From positions 638,978 to 702,977 of the forward strand of contig SCFE01000074.1 in assembly GCA_004352715.1 (NCBI GenBank): a stretch of DNA of 64,000 nt, given 5' to 3'. The notes beneath the pieces are model-generated. The model saw only the letters and a list, made by a program, of their open reading frames with translations, was not told the DNA's origin and did not search any database. This DNA comes from Hofstenia miamia (Eukaryota > Xenacoelomorpha > Acoela). The position numbers were made by a program, and so were the translations under genes. Shown one piece after another: positions 34,474 through 43,828 of this stretch (the stretch's first letter is position 1; each line of letters opens with the position of its first letter).

Positions 34474-34863
34474 TTAAATAAAATTTTTAAAAGAAAAAAA
34501 ATTCATATTTACTAATGAATCATAAAATTTTAAAATACTAACAGAGAAATCAACAACTACGCCATCACATAAGGGAGTTACAAGCTTATCACGATTTTTG
34601 CATTTATTGGAAATACATTTCATAAAGTTTAAATAAAAAAGTACATTATTGCTCTCTATAGTTAAAAAACCAGTAGCCAAATATACATTGTGTTGAGAAA
34701 TTCTATTTGCCATGTTAAGGCAAGAATCAACAGTAGAATAAGAATCTAAGAGAACCATTTTGCTCACACACTGTCCAAGGTTTTGACAAACATGAGCAAT
34801 TGAATCGTCAATGCTTTGAACATCTTCTATGTCAGAATCACTTAGTACAATTAATTCAGTCAT
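34474..34863 (-). CDS. Small ORF with SUMO-interacting-type motif
   Basis: Taking the ATG at 34,863 gives 129 residues beginning MTELIVLSDSDIEDV. The L-I-V-L-S-D-S-D segment is a textbook SUMO-interacting motif: hydrophobic core followed by acidic and phosphorylatable serines. An in-frame ATG 20 codons upstream exists, but its added residues look untranslated. The rest is Cys-containing (CQNLGQCVSKM, CISNKCKNRDK) and likely helical; I recognise no other domain. It sits in the MULE left half, transcribed away from the FLYWCH transposase gene, whose ATG is about 440 bp away. An accessory transposon protein is my inference; a captured host fragment is the alternative. The frame is intact. Confidence 0.5.
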   Translation of the reverse strand: MTELIVLSDSDIEDVQSIDDSIAHVCQNLGQCVSKMVLLDSYSTVDSCLNMANRISQHNVYLATGFLTIESNNVLFYLNFMKCISNKCKNRDKLVTPLCDGVVVDFSVSILKFYDSLVNMNFFSFKNFI

Positions 34864-35045
34864 TGTACTGATATGGTAAATTATAGCAGTAAAATGGTAA
34901 TAAAAATGTCCAAATATTGCCAATGTTTATACTCTGTAGATTGCTTAAACCAAAAAAACAGTTAATTGTAATAATTGTAACATACAAAGATTAAATTTTT
35001 CTATAAAAAACAAGACCATTATTTCCATAACCTTTGCAATCTAGT

Positions 35046-35207
35046 CACTAATGTGTTGTTGAAAGACTAACTTGGTGGAACTTTATTTCATGCTGCAAGC
35101 AATTTTCAAACAATCACAAAGCTTGTGGCATGAAATTCTTAAGGCTTATGCTATTGACCAATCAAATTGCTCACAGCATGGAATACAGTTACCCTAAAAT
35201 CACTCTC
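35046..35207 (-). repeat. Internal inverted repeat, right copy (intergenic)
   Basis: Reverse-complement partner of 32,507-32,668, with an estimated 80-85 percent match by eye. It lies between the divergent start codons at 34,863 and 35,307, where a bidirectional promoter would be expected. Confidence 0.7.
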
Positions 35208-35306
35208 AAAATTTCTGTCATTTCCAGTTACATTATTAATTAATGAAAGTATTAGATATATATATATATGTATTATTAGTGCGATAATTGTTTTTAGAGA
35301 TCTATA

Positions 35307-36990
35307 ATGGAAAATATTCAATTTTCAAAAACCTATCATGGGAATCCAATGATAATTTTGAATGGTTATAGGTTTACTGTAAATCGTATTAAAAAAATCG
35401 CAAATATTGGATGTGTGTTGACTGCAAGTTAAACTAATAACCAATATCAACCAAAACATAATTAAATTGCCTGACATTGAAGATCATCCCCATTAATCAA
35501 GTTTATCAGAGGTGTTGGTTGCCAGAGAAGCACGCTGATTAATGTCTTCAACTATGCAAAGTGATCCTTTGCAAAAGGCTTCTTGTGTTTACAACAGTGT
35601 AGTGCAAATGGTAGATAGTAATGTTTCTATATGAATATTCCCCTACACGATTTTTTAATTTTTATTAGTGATTTTTATTTTGCTTATATTTTTAAATAGC
35701 TCTCACCTGAGGAAGCTGTACACATCAGTGCAAAAGATTCTTTGATTCAATCACTGAATTATATTAAATCTAAGTCACTTCCCCCTCTTCCTACTTCTGC
35801 TGAGGATTTGGTTGTCCCTGCTCAATTTAGGAACGACTGTTTCAATGACAATGTTTTGCAGCTGGATACAGTTGTGGATGGCAATTGATTGTTAATTTTC
35901 TCATCTAATTTCCTACTTCACTTGCTGATATATTCCAATGTCATACTTGGAGATGGTACCATAGAATCAGTGGTCTACATCTAGCAGCTTGAGTGGCACA
36001 AGATTGTGAAGAATTACCATTGCCAAGAGCAGCCCATATTCTAACAAAACAAATGAAGATTGGTAGTTCACCAATTTCAATGTAGAAAAATTAAATGATA
36101 TCTTTTCCAAGATGGCAGTTTAGATAGTGACCAATTGACATGGCATCTCGCCAAAGCCAAGTCATTAGAATCCATCCTTACATCCAAGGTGCTAATTGTG
36201 TGTCTCAAGTTTTAATTTCTAGCTCAATAAAACAAATTTAGCTCATTGTTCTTGTTATCTCAGCTCATGTAATAGATATTAATGACATGTAATTACCACA
36301 TATTTGTGTATGGCAATGGCATAATATATTTGCATAGTGTGATGTTATGTGCATGTACAATCGACCAAATTAGTAGTTCTTTTATTCCCTATGCCTTCAC
36401 ACAGCCTTAAAGTGACCACAATATGGGCTCACATCTGTCAAGGAATGAGTTATCACCCCAGGCACAGCAGAGTTCCTCCCACATTATCACTGGATCTTAC
36501 AAGTTTATTATCATATTAACAATACCAGATCTAAAAGGGTTAGTAAGGTAATAAAGAAAAATAAAGCAAATGTTATCCAGTGAGAACAAAATTTATTTGA
36601 TGTTTGATCACAGTAAGTTCCCTATTTATTACAGAAAAAGGTAAATATTTACTGTACTACAAAAATACACTTGTTTAATTTGCAAATTAATTGAGCACAT
36701 AATTTCTAACTCGAGGGGACAGTTACTAAATTTGAAACTTAGGTTAGAAAAAACAACAAATTAATAAAATCACTAAATCAAAGAAAGTGAATAGCACCAA
36801 ATTAATTGGAGAGTGCCAATAATTGCAAAATAAAATAAATAGAGGCCCTGAGTGACTCTACAGTACTTTTGATGTTGTACCTTGCTATTTCATGCAGCTG
36901 TATTCAATATGCTTTTTCTATCAAAACAAATTATTTGTGGGAGTTCACATTCTAACTTGGCAGCAAACTAATCAAGTATTTTTATAAACT
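35307..36990 (+). pseudogene. FLYWCH zinc finger-MULE transposase gene, broken
   Basis: From ATG 35,307 the frame gives MENIQFSKTYHGNPMIILNG, the start of a FLYWCH finger (F-x-x-S-x-x-G...G-Y-x-F); after a frameshift YWMCVDCK supplies the Y-W-x-C-x-x-C part, and EDHPH the final histidines. A short intron-like segment ends TTTTTAAATAG at 35,691-35,701. Next comes SLIQSLNYIKSKSLPPLPTS, known in this family between finger and catalytic domain. The transposase core starts LLIFSSNFLLHLL and ILGDGT, where the solo LTR cuts in; the coding resumes after it with FDVVPCYFMQLYSI. DGTF contains the first catalytic Asp of MULE enzymes. The remaining core is lost at the LINE insertion. FLYWCH plus MULE is known from animal Phantom-type elements. 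Confidence 0.7.
35960..36862 (-). mobile_element. Ty3/gypsy solo LTR inside the transposase gene
   Basis: A full-length LTR of about 903 bp: on the minus strand it begins TGTAGAGTCACTC and ends GATTCTATG, with near-perfect inverted ends. It is flanked by GTAC on both sides (35,956-35,959 and 36,863-36,866), a 4-bp target duplication typical of Ty3/gypsy. No internal gag or pol is present, so it is a solo LTR left by LTR-LTR recombination. It splits the MULE DGTF motif and thus postdates the MULE. Confidence 0.85.
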
Positions 36991-37014
36991 TTTTAATATA
37001 TTATTCATTTTGTA

Positions 37015-38812
37015 GGTTTATTGTACCATACTTCAATTTCTGTTCTTAATGAAGCAATGTGTCTCATTCCTGTTAAAATGGTTGTCTATTGTGACTCTGA
37101 CCCTCCCTGGCTCAACAACATAGTTAAAGAAATGTATAACAAGAAGTCTGAAACTTTCACAAAGGGCCAGCACCACTTGGTCAAGCACTATACCTCCAAG
37201 CTTCAAAATTCTATCACTGTAGCTAAACAGTCATGCCTTCATCACGCCAAAAATAGCCATGATTGCTGGAACCTTTATAGGGCTTTCACATCCAGGACTA
37301 ACAAATCCTCAATCACCAATACTGTGAACCACAACGAGCCCACGCACACTACTCAGAAAATATTGCTGCAAAGTTTAAACAAAGCATGGGCAATGACCCT
37401 GCTGAGCCAATCAATCCCCTGTTTGATTCCACAGTTCACCAGTTTTGCACCGGTGTCTGTTTTTACGGTTTTCAACTATCTTGAATCAATTAAGCCTCAT
37501 GGCATAGGCACGGATGGTATCCCAAATATGCTCTACAAACAAGCTGCTTTTCTCCTGGCAGAACCACTTGTCAATATCATTAATCACTCCCTGCATTTGT
37601 CAGTTGTTCCTACATCCTTCAAGTTAGCAAACATGATGCCAATTCCTAAGAAGCCCAACCCAATGATCAACAATCTTTGACCAATATCTCTTTTGTCTAT
37701 ACTCTCTAAAAGTCTCTCATTGATCAGCAACAATTTGCTTACCTCAAAAAGAGGTAAACATGCATGGCACTGATTTCTATTGTCAAAGAAATCACCAAGA
37801 TTCTGGATTCAGGTGACTCTGCCCTTGTACAGGCATTAGATCTCAGTTAAGCATTTAACACTGTGCCTCACCACCAGCTCATAAAGAGGCTATGTGGAGC
37901 AGGCATCAATGAAGGCATTGTTAAATGGATTGCTATATATCTCGACAGTTGCAGTTTTACTGTAACTTTCTGTGGAGAGAAAAGTAAATTCATTGTCATG
38001 ACCAAAGGTATACATCAATGGTCCCTAATCAGGCCACTTCTTTTTATCTTTTTTATTTCAGATCTCTGCACAGTATCCTTTCTCATTAAATTTGCGGATG
38101 ATCTTACTACTGTAACTATAATCAGCAATTCCTGCTTGATGGTACAAGGCAACTTGGATGTTGTACATGAGTTTTGCAAAAGAAGTGGCCTCACCCTCAA
38201 TCAAAGCAAATCTCAGCAGATGATTGTGTTGCTCAAGTGAAACACCACCAGTATCACCCTTCAAGATGATATTCAACAGGTGACTTTGCTCAATATTCTT
38301 GGTGTGATGATAGACCCTTGTTTGACATGGACACCTCACTTTGGTGATGTCATCTCTAGAGCTTCCACTTGCCTGGTTATTCTCAGACAGCTACAAAATG
38401 TGTGCAGTAGGTCCAAGGTTTGGTCTCTTCAAATGCAGCATCATGTCTATGTTCGACTACTGTGCCCCTCTCTTTAGCAGTATTTTGAAAGAAAACTGTA
38501 CAAAAATTGACAGGCTCCTAAACAGATGCTCCAGAATAATAAATGGCTGCTGGGAACTGCATGACAGAATACACATTTCCTATATGAACCGTCAAAATGA
38601 ACTATCAATGAGTCTGTTCATGAAAATAAACAACTCTGATCATCCTTTGAACCACCTTCTTCCACCTAGGACCCAAAGTGGTTGCTATCAAATAAATTTT
38701 CACAGACTTAATATAAGAAGGAATCAGTTTATCCCCTCCATGACAGCAAGGCCAATCAGCAAACTTTAATTAGATGATGTTTTTAATACATGTTAAATAA
38801 ATGTTTAAAAAA
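37015..38812 (+). mobile_element. 5'-truncated LINE inserted in the MULE
   Basis: The 37,021-37,680 frame holds the pre-RT linker (PPWLNNIVKEMYNKKSETF, KNSHDCWNLYRAFTSR) and the RT start (GIGTDGIPNML, FKLANMMPIPKK). After stops, 37,863-38,240 gives HHQLIKRLCGAGINEGIVKW, QWSLIRPLLFIFFISDL and KFADDLTTV with the catalytic A-D-D intact; 38,280-38,769 carries the thumb (LLNILGVMIDPCLTW) and C-terminus. It ends near 38,811 in ATAAATGTTTAAAAAAAA, a poly(A)-like tail. The endonuclease is absent. Stops at 37,680 and around 37,740-37,860 make it inactive. No clear target duplication was found. Confidence 0.8.
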
Positions 38813-38989
38813 AACTGCGTTATTTGCACTACTAATTCAATTAATGATGAACGTTGGGCTTTAGTGCCATGTGGCCACACAGACTTTTGCACTAACTGTA
38901 AAAATACTCTGTTTGAACCCAGAGATTTTATGGTTGATACTTGTCCACTATGCAGAGCCAGTTATACCAGTGTTTTGCATTTGTTTTAA
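38801..38989 (+). CDS. RING-type zinc finger ORF
   Basis: A 62-residue frame reads NCVICTTNSINDERWALVPC, GHTDFCTNCKNTLFEPRD, DTCPLCRAS. The Cys/His spacing C-x2-C...C-x-H-x3-C-x2-C...C-x2-C is a C3HC4 RING, all eight ligands present, the fold used by many E3 ubiquitin ligases. The first codons and the ATG lie in the poly(A)-like tail of the LINE just upstream, so the natural N-terminus was cut off by that insertion. It lies inside the MULE right arm, 0.7 kb from its terminal repeat, and could be the C-terminal domain of the transposase protein or a separate gene. Intact ligands suggest it decayed less than the flanking sequence. Confidence 0.65.
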   Translation: MFKKNCVICTTNSINDERWALVPCGHTDFCTNCKNTLFEPRDFMVDTCPLCRASYTSVLHLF

Positions 38990-39206
38990 GTTTTGTAATT
39001 CCAGTATAGTTCTACATGAAATTAGTTTTCTTTTTAAATTTATCATTTTAAATTCACAAGCAAGTTAGATTTCGTAACTTTACAGTGTTATCACTACAAT
39101 ATATTTTGTACTGTTTTTAAAATGATAGATATATTTGTGAGATAAATCTCGAATTTTGTATATTCCAGTACCTTTTAGACAACCTTGGATGCTGTTGAAT
39201 ACTTTC

Positions 39207-39277
39207 TGATTCGTAGTGTAAGATTAACACAGCTGTACACAAGTACAGTAGATGTGAGTTCGAATCTCACCAAATCA
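39207..39277 (+). tRNA. tRNA-like sequence, degenerate
   Basis: A 71-nt partner of the sequence at 33,831-33,901, inverted relative to it: acceptor TGATTCG/CAAATCA, D stem GTGT/ACAC, anticodon-arm stem CTGTA/TACAG around a 6-nt loop, and a perfect T arm GTGAG-TTCGAAT-CTCAC. The short D and anticodon loops argue against a working tRNA. Both copies lie in opposite arms of the MULE. Confidence 0.4.
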
Positions 39278-39649
39278 ATATGGTAATATAATATCTAAAT
39301 TTTTTACTAGTGGAAAAATGTTGTATTACTAGGATCTGTGTTTTAAATTAAACAAACCACTAGATTTATACAAAGTTATTTAGTAAAGGAGTAACATACC
39401 TTTTAAAGTTGAAATGCATTTAATTCCTTGCATACATCAATGAAAAACCGTATAAATTTCACACTAGGATGGATAATTAGAATGTAAAAACAATCATCTT
39501 GGCAGATTAGATAATTTCCTAGCAAAACAATTAAAACATGGCAAGCGCTGGATGCTTGAATTTTAATAAATATTTACACTTTAGAAATTAGCGAAATGAA
39601 CAAATATATTAGCAATATTCAAAATGAACATTTGTTGTCTTAGTTTATG

Positions 39650-39724
39650 TAATTTCTAGTCGATGTAATTCCTGGTCTAAGTAATTTCCAAATTCTATGT
39701 AATTTCTAGTCGATGTAATTTCTA
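39650..39724. repeat. MULE right terminal inverted repeat
   Basis: GTAATTTCTAGTCGATG-type subunits; the reverse complement aligns with 32,351-32,436 in subunit order (ACATCGACTAG, ACATAGAATTTGG, ACTTAGACCAGG, ACATCGACTAG). Confidence 0.8.
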
Positions 39725-39873
39725 CGGTATATTTTTGAGATGACGTCATGAAAATACGTCATTGATCTACATCAAATTTTCAATCTCAATCTTTAGACTT
39801 TAGACGCAGAGATAAAAATGAATTCAATCTTCAATCACAAAAAAGTCAAGTACTTGAATTCCCTGTTTCAAGT

Positions 39874-40811
39874 ACTCAGATCGGAATGTTAACTCGATTT
39901 TAAATAAGTTCGCAAAATTCAATCTGAAAAACTCGGTAGAGAAATCATCAAAACTCGATCAAAATTACACCGCGCATTAGCCGCAAAAATTGAAATATTT
40001 TGTATCTCGGTTTTTATTAAACACAAATTTTTCTTTATTCTTAAAAACTTGGAATTTGATCGAATTCGGAATTTTCTTAAAAAATTACTCAAATTCGATA
40101 CTTAAAACCCGAACTCGGATTTGTTATATAATCCCATTAAGTTTTGTTGTAAACAGGGAATTCGGAATGAAACCGCGATAGAACTAGTATGAGACTTTTG
40201 TTATACTAAAAACAATTTCAACAAGCTAGTTCTTACTCATTTTAATAGGTTGGCCCTAATCTTTTAAATAAATGTAGGTGAAGAGGCGAACTTGTAGAAT
40301 AGCGACACGCGGACAAAATAAACACTAATACAAGGTAAAAAACGATGAGAAACGCAATAACACGTAAAAACCTTAAAAAATAATGTATATAAACCAATTT
40401 ATTAAATATACTTACTAAAGTATAATTTACAATATTTTACACTTTCAAAAAACTTGTCACAGTGTTAAATTGTTTTTATATCGGTAAAATAAAAAAGAGC
40501 TATAGCGGCTTAAGGATTGTTTTTTTCACAATTTCGAGGATGTCAGATTGTTCCTCGTAAAAAGTTGATCCAGAAAAGTTGATTGGATGAATCATACTAA
40601 TTTTTTTAAAAAAAAGACCTAAACTTGAATTGATCCTAACTTTGCATAATTAACCAAATTCGTAGCACGCGTTGGCACGCGGTACGTATTTAAGGACAAT
40701 AGCACAAAAAACTTGAAATTCATAAAATAATTAACTTATTAAAAAATTTAGATTACTCAATGTGTTTTACTCGTATTATAATAACTAATATATTTTAAGC
40801 ATTGCACTCAA
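39874..40811. other. AT-rich non-coding stretch with CAAGTT/AACTCG words
   Basis: No supported gene. The part up to about 40,170 has the same eroded inverted-repeat texture as 31,160-31,500 and ends with AAACAGGGAATTC. Confidence 0.4.
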
Positions 40812-40925
40812 TTATCGCCGGTAGTCATTGCACATGTCTTGCAATTTTCTGACACAAAAGCATCTCATCTTCCGGCCAACTTTCTGGGAGCCACCACAGC
40901 TACTTTCCGGTTTTGAAGTAGTCAT
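40812..40925 (-). CDS. Small basic Cys-containing ORF, possible first exon
   Basis: Thirty-seven codons from ATG 40,925 to a stop at 40,812: it begins MTTSKPESSCGGSQKVGRKM and continues with a Cys/Arg-rich RCFCVRKLQDMC. GC content is higher than the surroundings. The minus-strand sequence just before the ATG (CTTAATTAGGTTTTAGAT) resembles that before the ORF at 252 (TTTAATTAGATTTCAGCT), each ending in a splice-acceptor-like TTTYAG. It could be a first coding exon, a short peptide gene, or a chance frame; I recognise no family. Confidence 0.3.
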   Translation of the reverse strand: MTTSKPESSCGGSQKVGRKMRCFCVRKLQDMCNDYRR

Positions 40926-41405
40926 ATCTAAAACCTAATTAAGCTGTATATTATAATATATACGCTTTGTATATATATATATATATATATATAAAGAATA
41001 TTTGATTGAATTTTATGAAAATTTATATCGTTCTTTTTTGTTTTAAATTTTTTCACAATAAGTGTATATATCATGAATTATAGACCCTGTTCGAATGATT
41101 GAAGCCCACCTTAAATTTCTTTCATGCCTCTTTGATGAGTTTGCAAAAATTTCAGAGGGCAAGAGGGAGTAGCTGCCCCCTACCCTTTCATATTGAGTTG
41201 ATTGAATTGACTAGTTTTATCAAATCGAAGTTCTCAGTAATAATTGATTTAAATATATTTATATATTATATTTTTACATATGAGGTGGGAGATTAAAGCA
41301 GGTTCTAACACATTACTTCGGATAATCAAAATAAAATCTCATCGCTTTAAATTAAATAATCAAATTTACTCAAAAAAATAGCTTTGAAATAAAATAAAAA
41401 AACAG
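40926..41405. other. AT-rich stretch with (TA)n
   Basis: Contains a TA dinucleotide run at about 40,972-40,993. No supported gene. Confidence 0.5.
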
Positions 41406-42084
41406 TATGTTATTTAGGAGTAACAATTGATCAAGATTTAAAATTTAATGAATATTTGTCTTTAAAATTAAGAAAAATGGCATCTGGAATTAAATTTTTA
41501 TATCATTTACGGCACCTAGGGAATTCATATCATAAACAGTTTATTAATTCTTTTGTAATCAGTGAATTTAGTTATTGCTGCTTTCTCTTTCAACGTATAA
41601 CTACTAGAAATAGAACATCATTATCAAAAATGTACAACTCGTCTTTGAGATCACTCAATTATATCCCCAAACACGAATCTGTCAGAGACCTTATATCAAC
41701 ATATAAGATACTATCACCTTTATATGCATAATGCATAAATATGTTAATAGCTCAAATTGCTTTAAGTTCCAAATGATTTCCTAAAACGCAATCAAAGAAA
41801 CAAAAAACTTTAGCAATATCAATCGCAAAGACTTATTTACATTTATGTGTTCGAAATTGTGGAATGATCTAAATGTGGAAATTAAAACTGAAAAAAATTA
41901 TAAACATTTTAAGAAAAAGTTAAAGGAAATTTTACTGGAAAAGAAATCATTAATTAGAATTACAAATGAATTAAGCACCTGGACTCAATTTATATCAATT
42001 TTAAGCCCTTTAAGTAAGGTGCATGTATATATTTTTGTATATTTATATTTGCTTGTGCGTATTTGTTTGTGTGTTAGTTTGTAG
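41406..42084 (+). pseudogene. LINE RT thumb/C-terminal fragment
   Basis: It begins VCYLGVTIDQDLKFNEY, the region just after the RT palm, continues MASGIKFLYHLRHLGNS and FINSFVISEFSYC, then SLRSLNYIPKHESVRDLIST, and ends with a degraded ALWNDLN-like motif (SKLWNDLNVEIKTEKNYKHF). These are the C-terminal motifs of CR1/Daphne-like LINEs. Stops occur near 41,730 and 41,880. The same protein region is encoded on the minus strand at 46,127-46,690, so both belong to one family. Confidence 0.75.
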
Positions 42085-42107
42085 TTCTTGTTACTAACTT
42101 ATGCAAT

Positions 42108-42658
42108 AAATTTGCTTTAACTCTTTCATTTCTTCTCACAGCTTCATGCTGGTATCCCTCTCAGCTCGGAGAACTCACCAGTTCCCAAGGAGTCTGAGAG
42201 CTTTCCTCAGGACTCTTGCTGTTCCTAGCAATGCTGCATTCTGTGCTACTGCTCATTTTAACTCACTGCTCCAAGTGCTCCTACTAGTACCAGGACTACT
42301 TTAACCTTCTTTAACTTCCACAGCCTTTCTATTTCTTCTGCCAACTCCCTGTACTTGTCTGTTTTCTCTTTCTTCTTGCTTTTTGCATTCCTATTCTTTG
42401 GTAATGCTCTATCTTTCACTGTTCCCATGATTTTTTCTTTATCTTACACTACTATGTTTGGCCTCTGTGCTTTTTTCACCTTGCTAGTCTGTATGTTAAA
42501 GTTCCACACTTAGCAATCCTTTCCTTCCCTTATGCCTTGCCATGTACAGCCTATCTACATCTCCATTTAGGTTGAATGCTCTCTCTGCTGCTAGTATCTT
42601 CCTTGTCTCCCTGTCTAATTCCCTAAGTTCATTCTTGTTCCTGCTTCCAATGATTAAT
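42108..42658 (-). pseudogene. LINE RT C-terminal fragment of a second family
   Basis: On the minus strand the first 120 bases give SRNKNELRELDRETRKILAA, ERAFNLNGDVDRLYMARHKG and RKGLLSVE. This matches the L-R-x-L-D-R-x-T-R-K-x-x...D-V-D-R-L-Y-x-x-R-x-x-G-G-R-G-L signature I recall from a widespread LINE group in marine invertebrates. The remaining sequence to 42,108 is frameshifted. It is cut on its 5' side by sequence leading to the gap at 42,770. Confidence 0.7.
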
Positions 42659-42769
42659 GAGGTTGTACCAGATTTGATCGATTTAACTTGACTTCGTGGT
42701 TTGTCAGATTTTCTTCTTGGAGACTGGGGTGGATTTTTGAAGGAAATATAGAGATATTTGCAGGGAGAA

Positions 42770-43769
42770 NNNNNNNNNNNNNNNNNNNNNNNNNNNNNNN
42801 NNNNNNNNNNNNNNNNNNNNNNNNNNNNNNNNNNNNNNNNNNNNNNNNNNNNNNNNNNNNNNNNNNNNNNNNNNNNNNNNNNNNNNNNNNNNNNNNNNNN
42901 NNNNNNNNNNNNNNNNNNNNNNNNNNNNNNNNNNNNNNNNNNNNNNNNNNNNNNNNNNNNNNNNNNNNNNNNNNNNNNNNNNNNNNNNNNNNNNNNNNNN
43001 NNNNNNNNNNNNNNNNNNNNNNNNNNNNNNNNNNNNNNNNNNNNNNNNNNNNNNNNNNNNNNNNNNNNNNNNNNNNNNNNNNNNNNNNNNNNNNNNNNNN
43101 NNNNNNNNNNNNNNNNNNNNNNNNNNNNNNNNNNNNNNNNNNNNNNNNNNNNNNNNNNNNNNNNNNNNNNNNNNNNNNNNNNNNNNNNNNNNNNNNNNNN
43201 NNNNNNNNNNNNNNNNNNNNNNNNNNNNNNNNNNNNNNNNNNNNNNNNNNNNNNNNNNNNNNNNNNNNNNNNNNNNNNNNNNNNNNNNNNNNNNNNNNNN
43301 NNNNNNNNNNNNNNNNNNNNNNNNNNNNNNNNNNNNNNNNNNNNNNNNNNNNNNNNNNNNNNNNNNNNNNNNNNNNNNNNNNNNNNNNNNNNNNNNNNNN
43401 NNNNNNNNNNNNNNNNNNNNNNNNNNNNNNNNNNNNNNNNNNNNNNNNNNNNNNNNNNNNNNNNNNNNNNNNNNNNNNNNNNNNNNNNNNNNNNNNNNNN
43501 NNNNNNNNNNNNNNNNNNNNNNNNNNNNNNNNNNNNNNNNNNNNNNNNNNNNNNNNNNNNNNNNNNNNNNNNNNNNNNNNNNNNNNNNNNNNNNNNNNNN
43601 NNNNNNNNNNNNNNNNNNNNNNNNNNNNNNNNNNNNNNNNNNNNNNNNNNNNNNNNNNNNNNNNNNNNNNNNNNNNNNNNNNNNNNNNNNNNNNNNNNNN
43701 NNNNNNNNNNNNNNNNNNNNNNNNNNNNNNNNNNNNNNNNNNNNNNNNNNNNNNNNNNNNNNNNNNNNN
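42770..43769. other. Assembly gap, 1,000 N
   Basis: Placeholder gap; the next contig starts inside an (ATT)n tract. Confidence 0.95.

Positions 43770-43828
<59 letters not shown>
43770..43828. repeat. (ATT)n microsatellite
   Basis: About 20 ATT units directly at a contig edge, next to a LINE ORF1-like frame. The contig at 48,236 begins with the same repeat before a related frame. Confidence 0.9.

Larger units (their letters stand above)
32345..39731. mobile_element. MULE/Phantom-like transposon with two divergent genes
   Basis: Long inverted repeats made of GAAATTACATAGACTA-type subunits lie at 32,351-32,436 and, inverted, at 39,650-39,724. They flank a FLYWCH plus MULE transposase gene. 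The immediate flanks ATTTTGAGA (32,336-32,344) and ATTTTTGAGA (39,731-39,740) look like a roughly 9-bp target duplication with one base changed; 8-10 bp is usual for MULEs. Inside are, left to right, a minus-strand ORF with a SUMO-interaction-like motif, an intergenic region with an internal repeat, the plus-strand transposase gene, and a RING finger. Later insertions are a gypsy solo LTR (35,960-36,862) and a LINE (about 37,015-38,812). Most of the transposase core after DGTF is missing, so this copy is dead. Confidence 0.7.
31721..39865. mobile_element. hAT-like element split by a nested MULE
   Basis: The left end CAGGGAGTTCAATC and the reverse complement of the right end CAGGGAATTCAAGT form short terminal inverted repeats. 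The flanks TTTCAAGT at 31,713-31,720 and 39,866-39,873 are an exact 8-bp direct repeat, the hAT target-duplication length. The element itself is small (about 0.6 kb left, 0.13 kb right, rich in CAATCTCAATC words). The remaining 7.4 kb is a younger MULE insertion. No hAT transposase is visible, so it is non-autonomous. Confidence 0.75.

Noticed and set aside
34436-34500. Possible intron or splice structure at the end of the SIM ORF
   Set aside because: AT-rich text gives many GT/AG pairs; nothing in the sequence singles one out.
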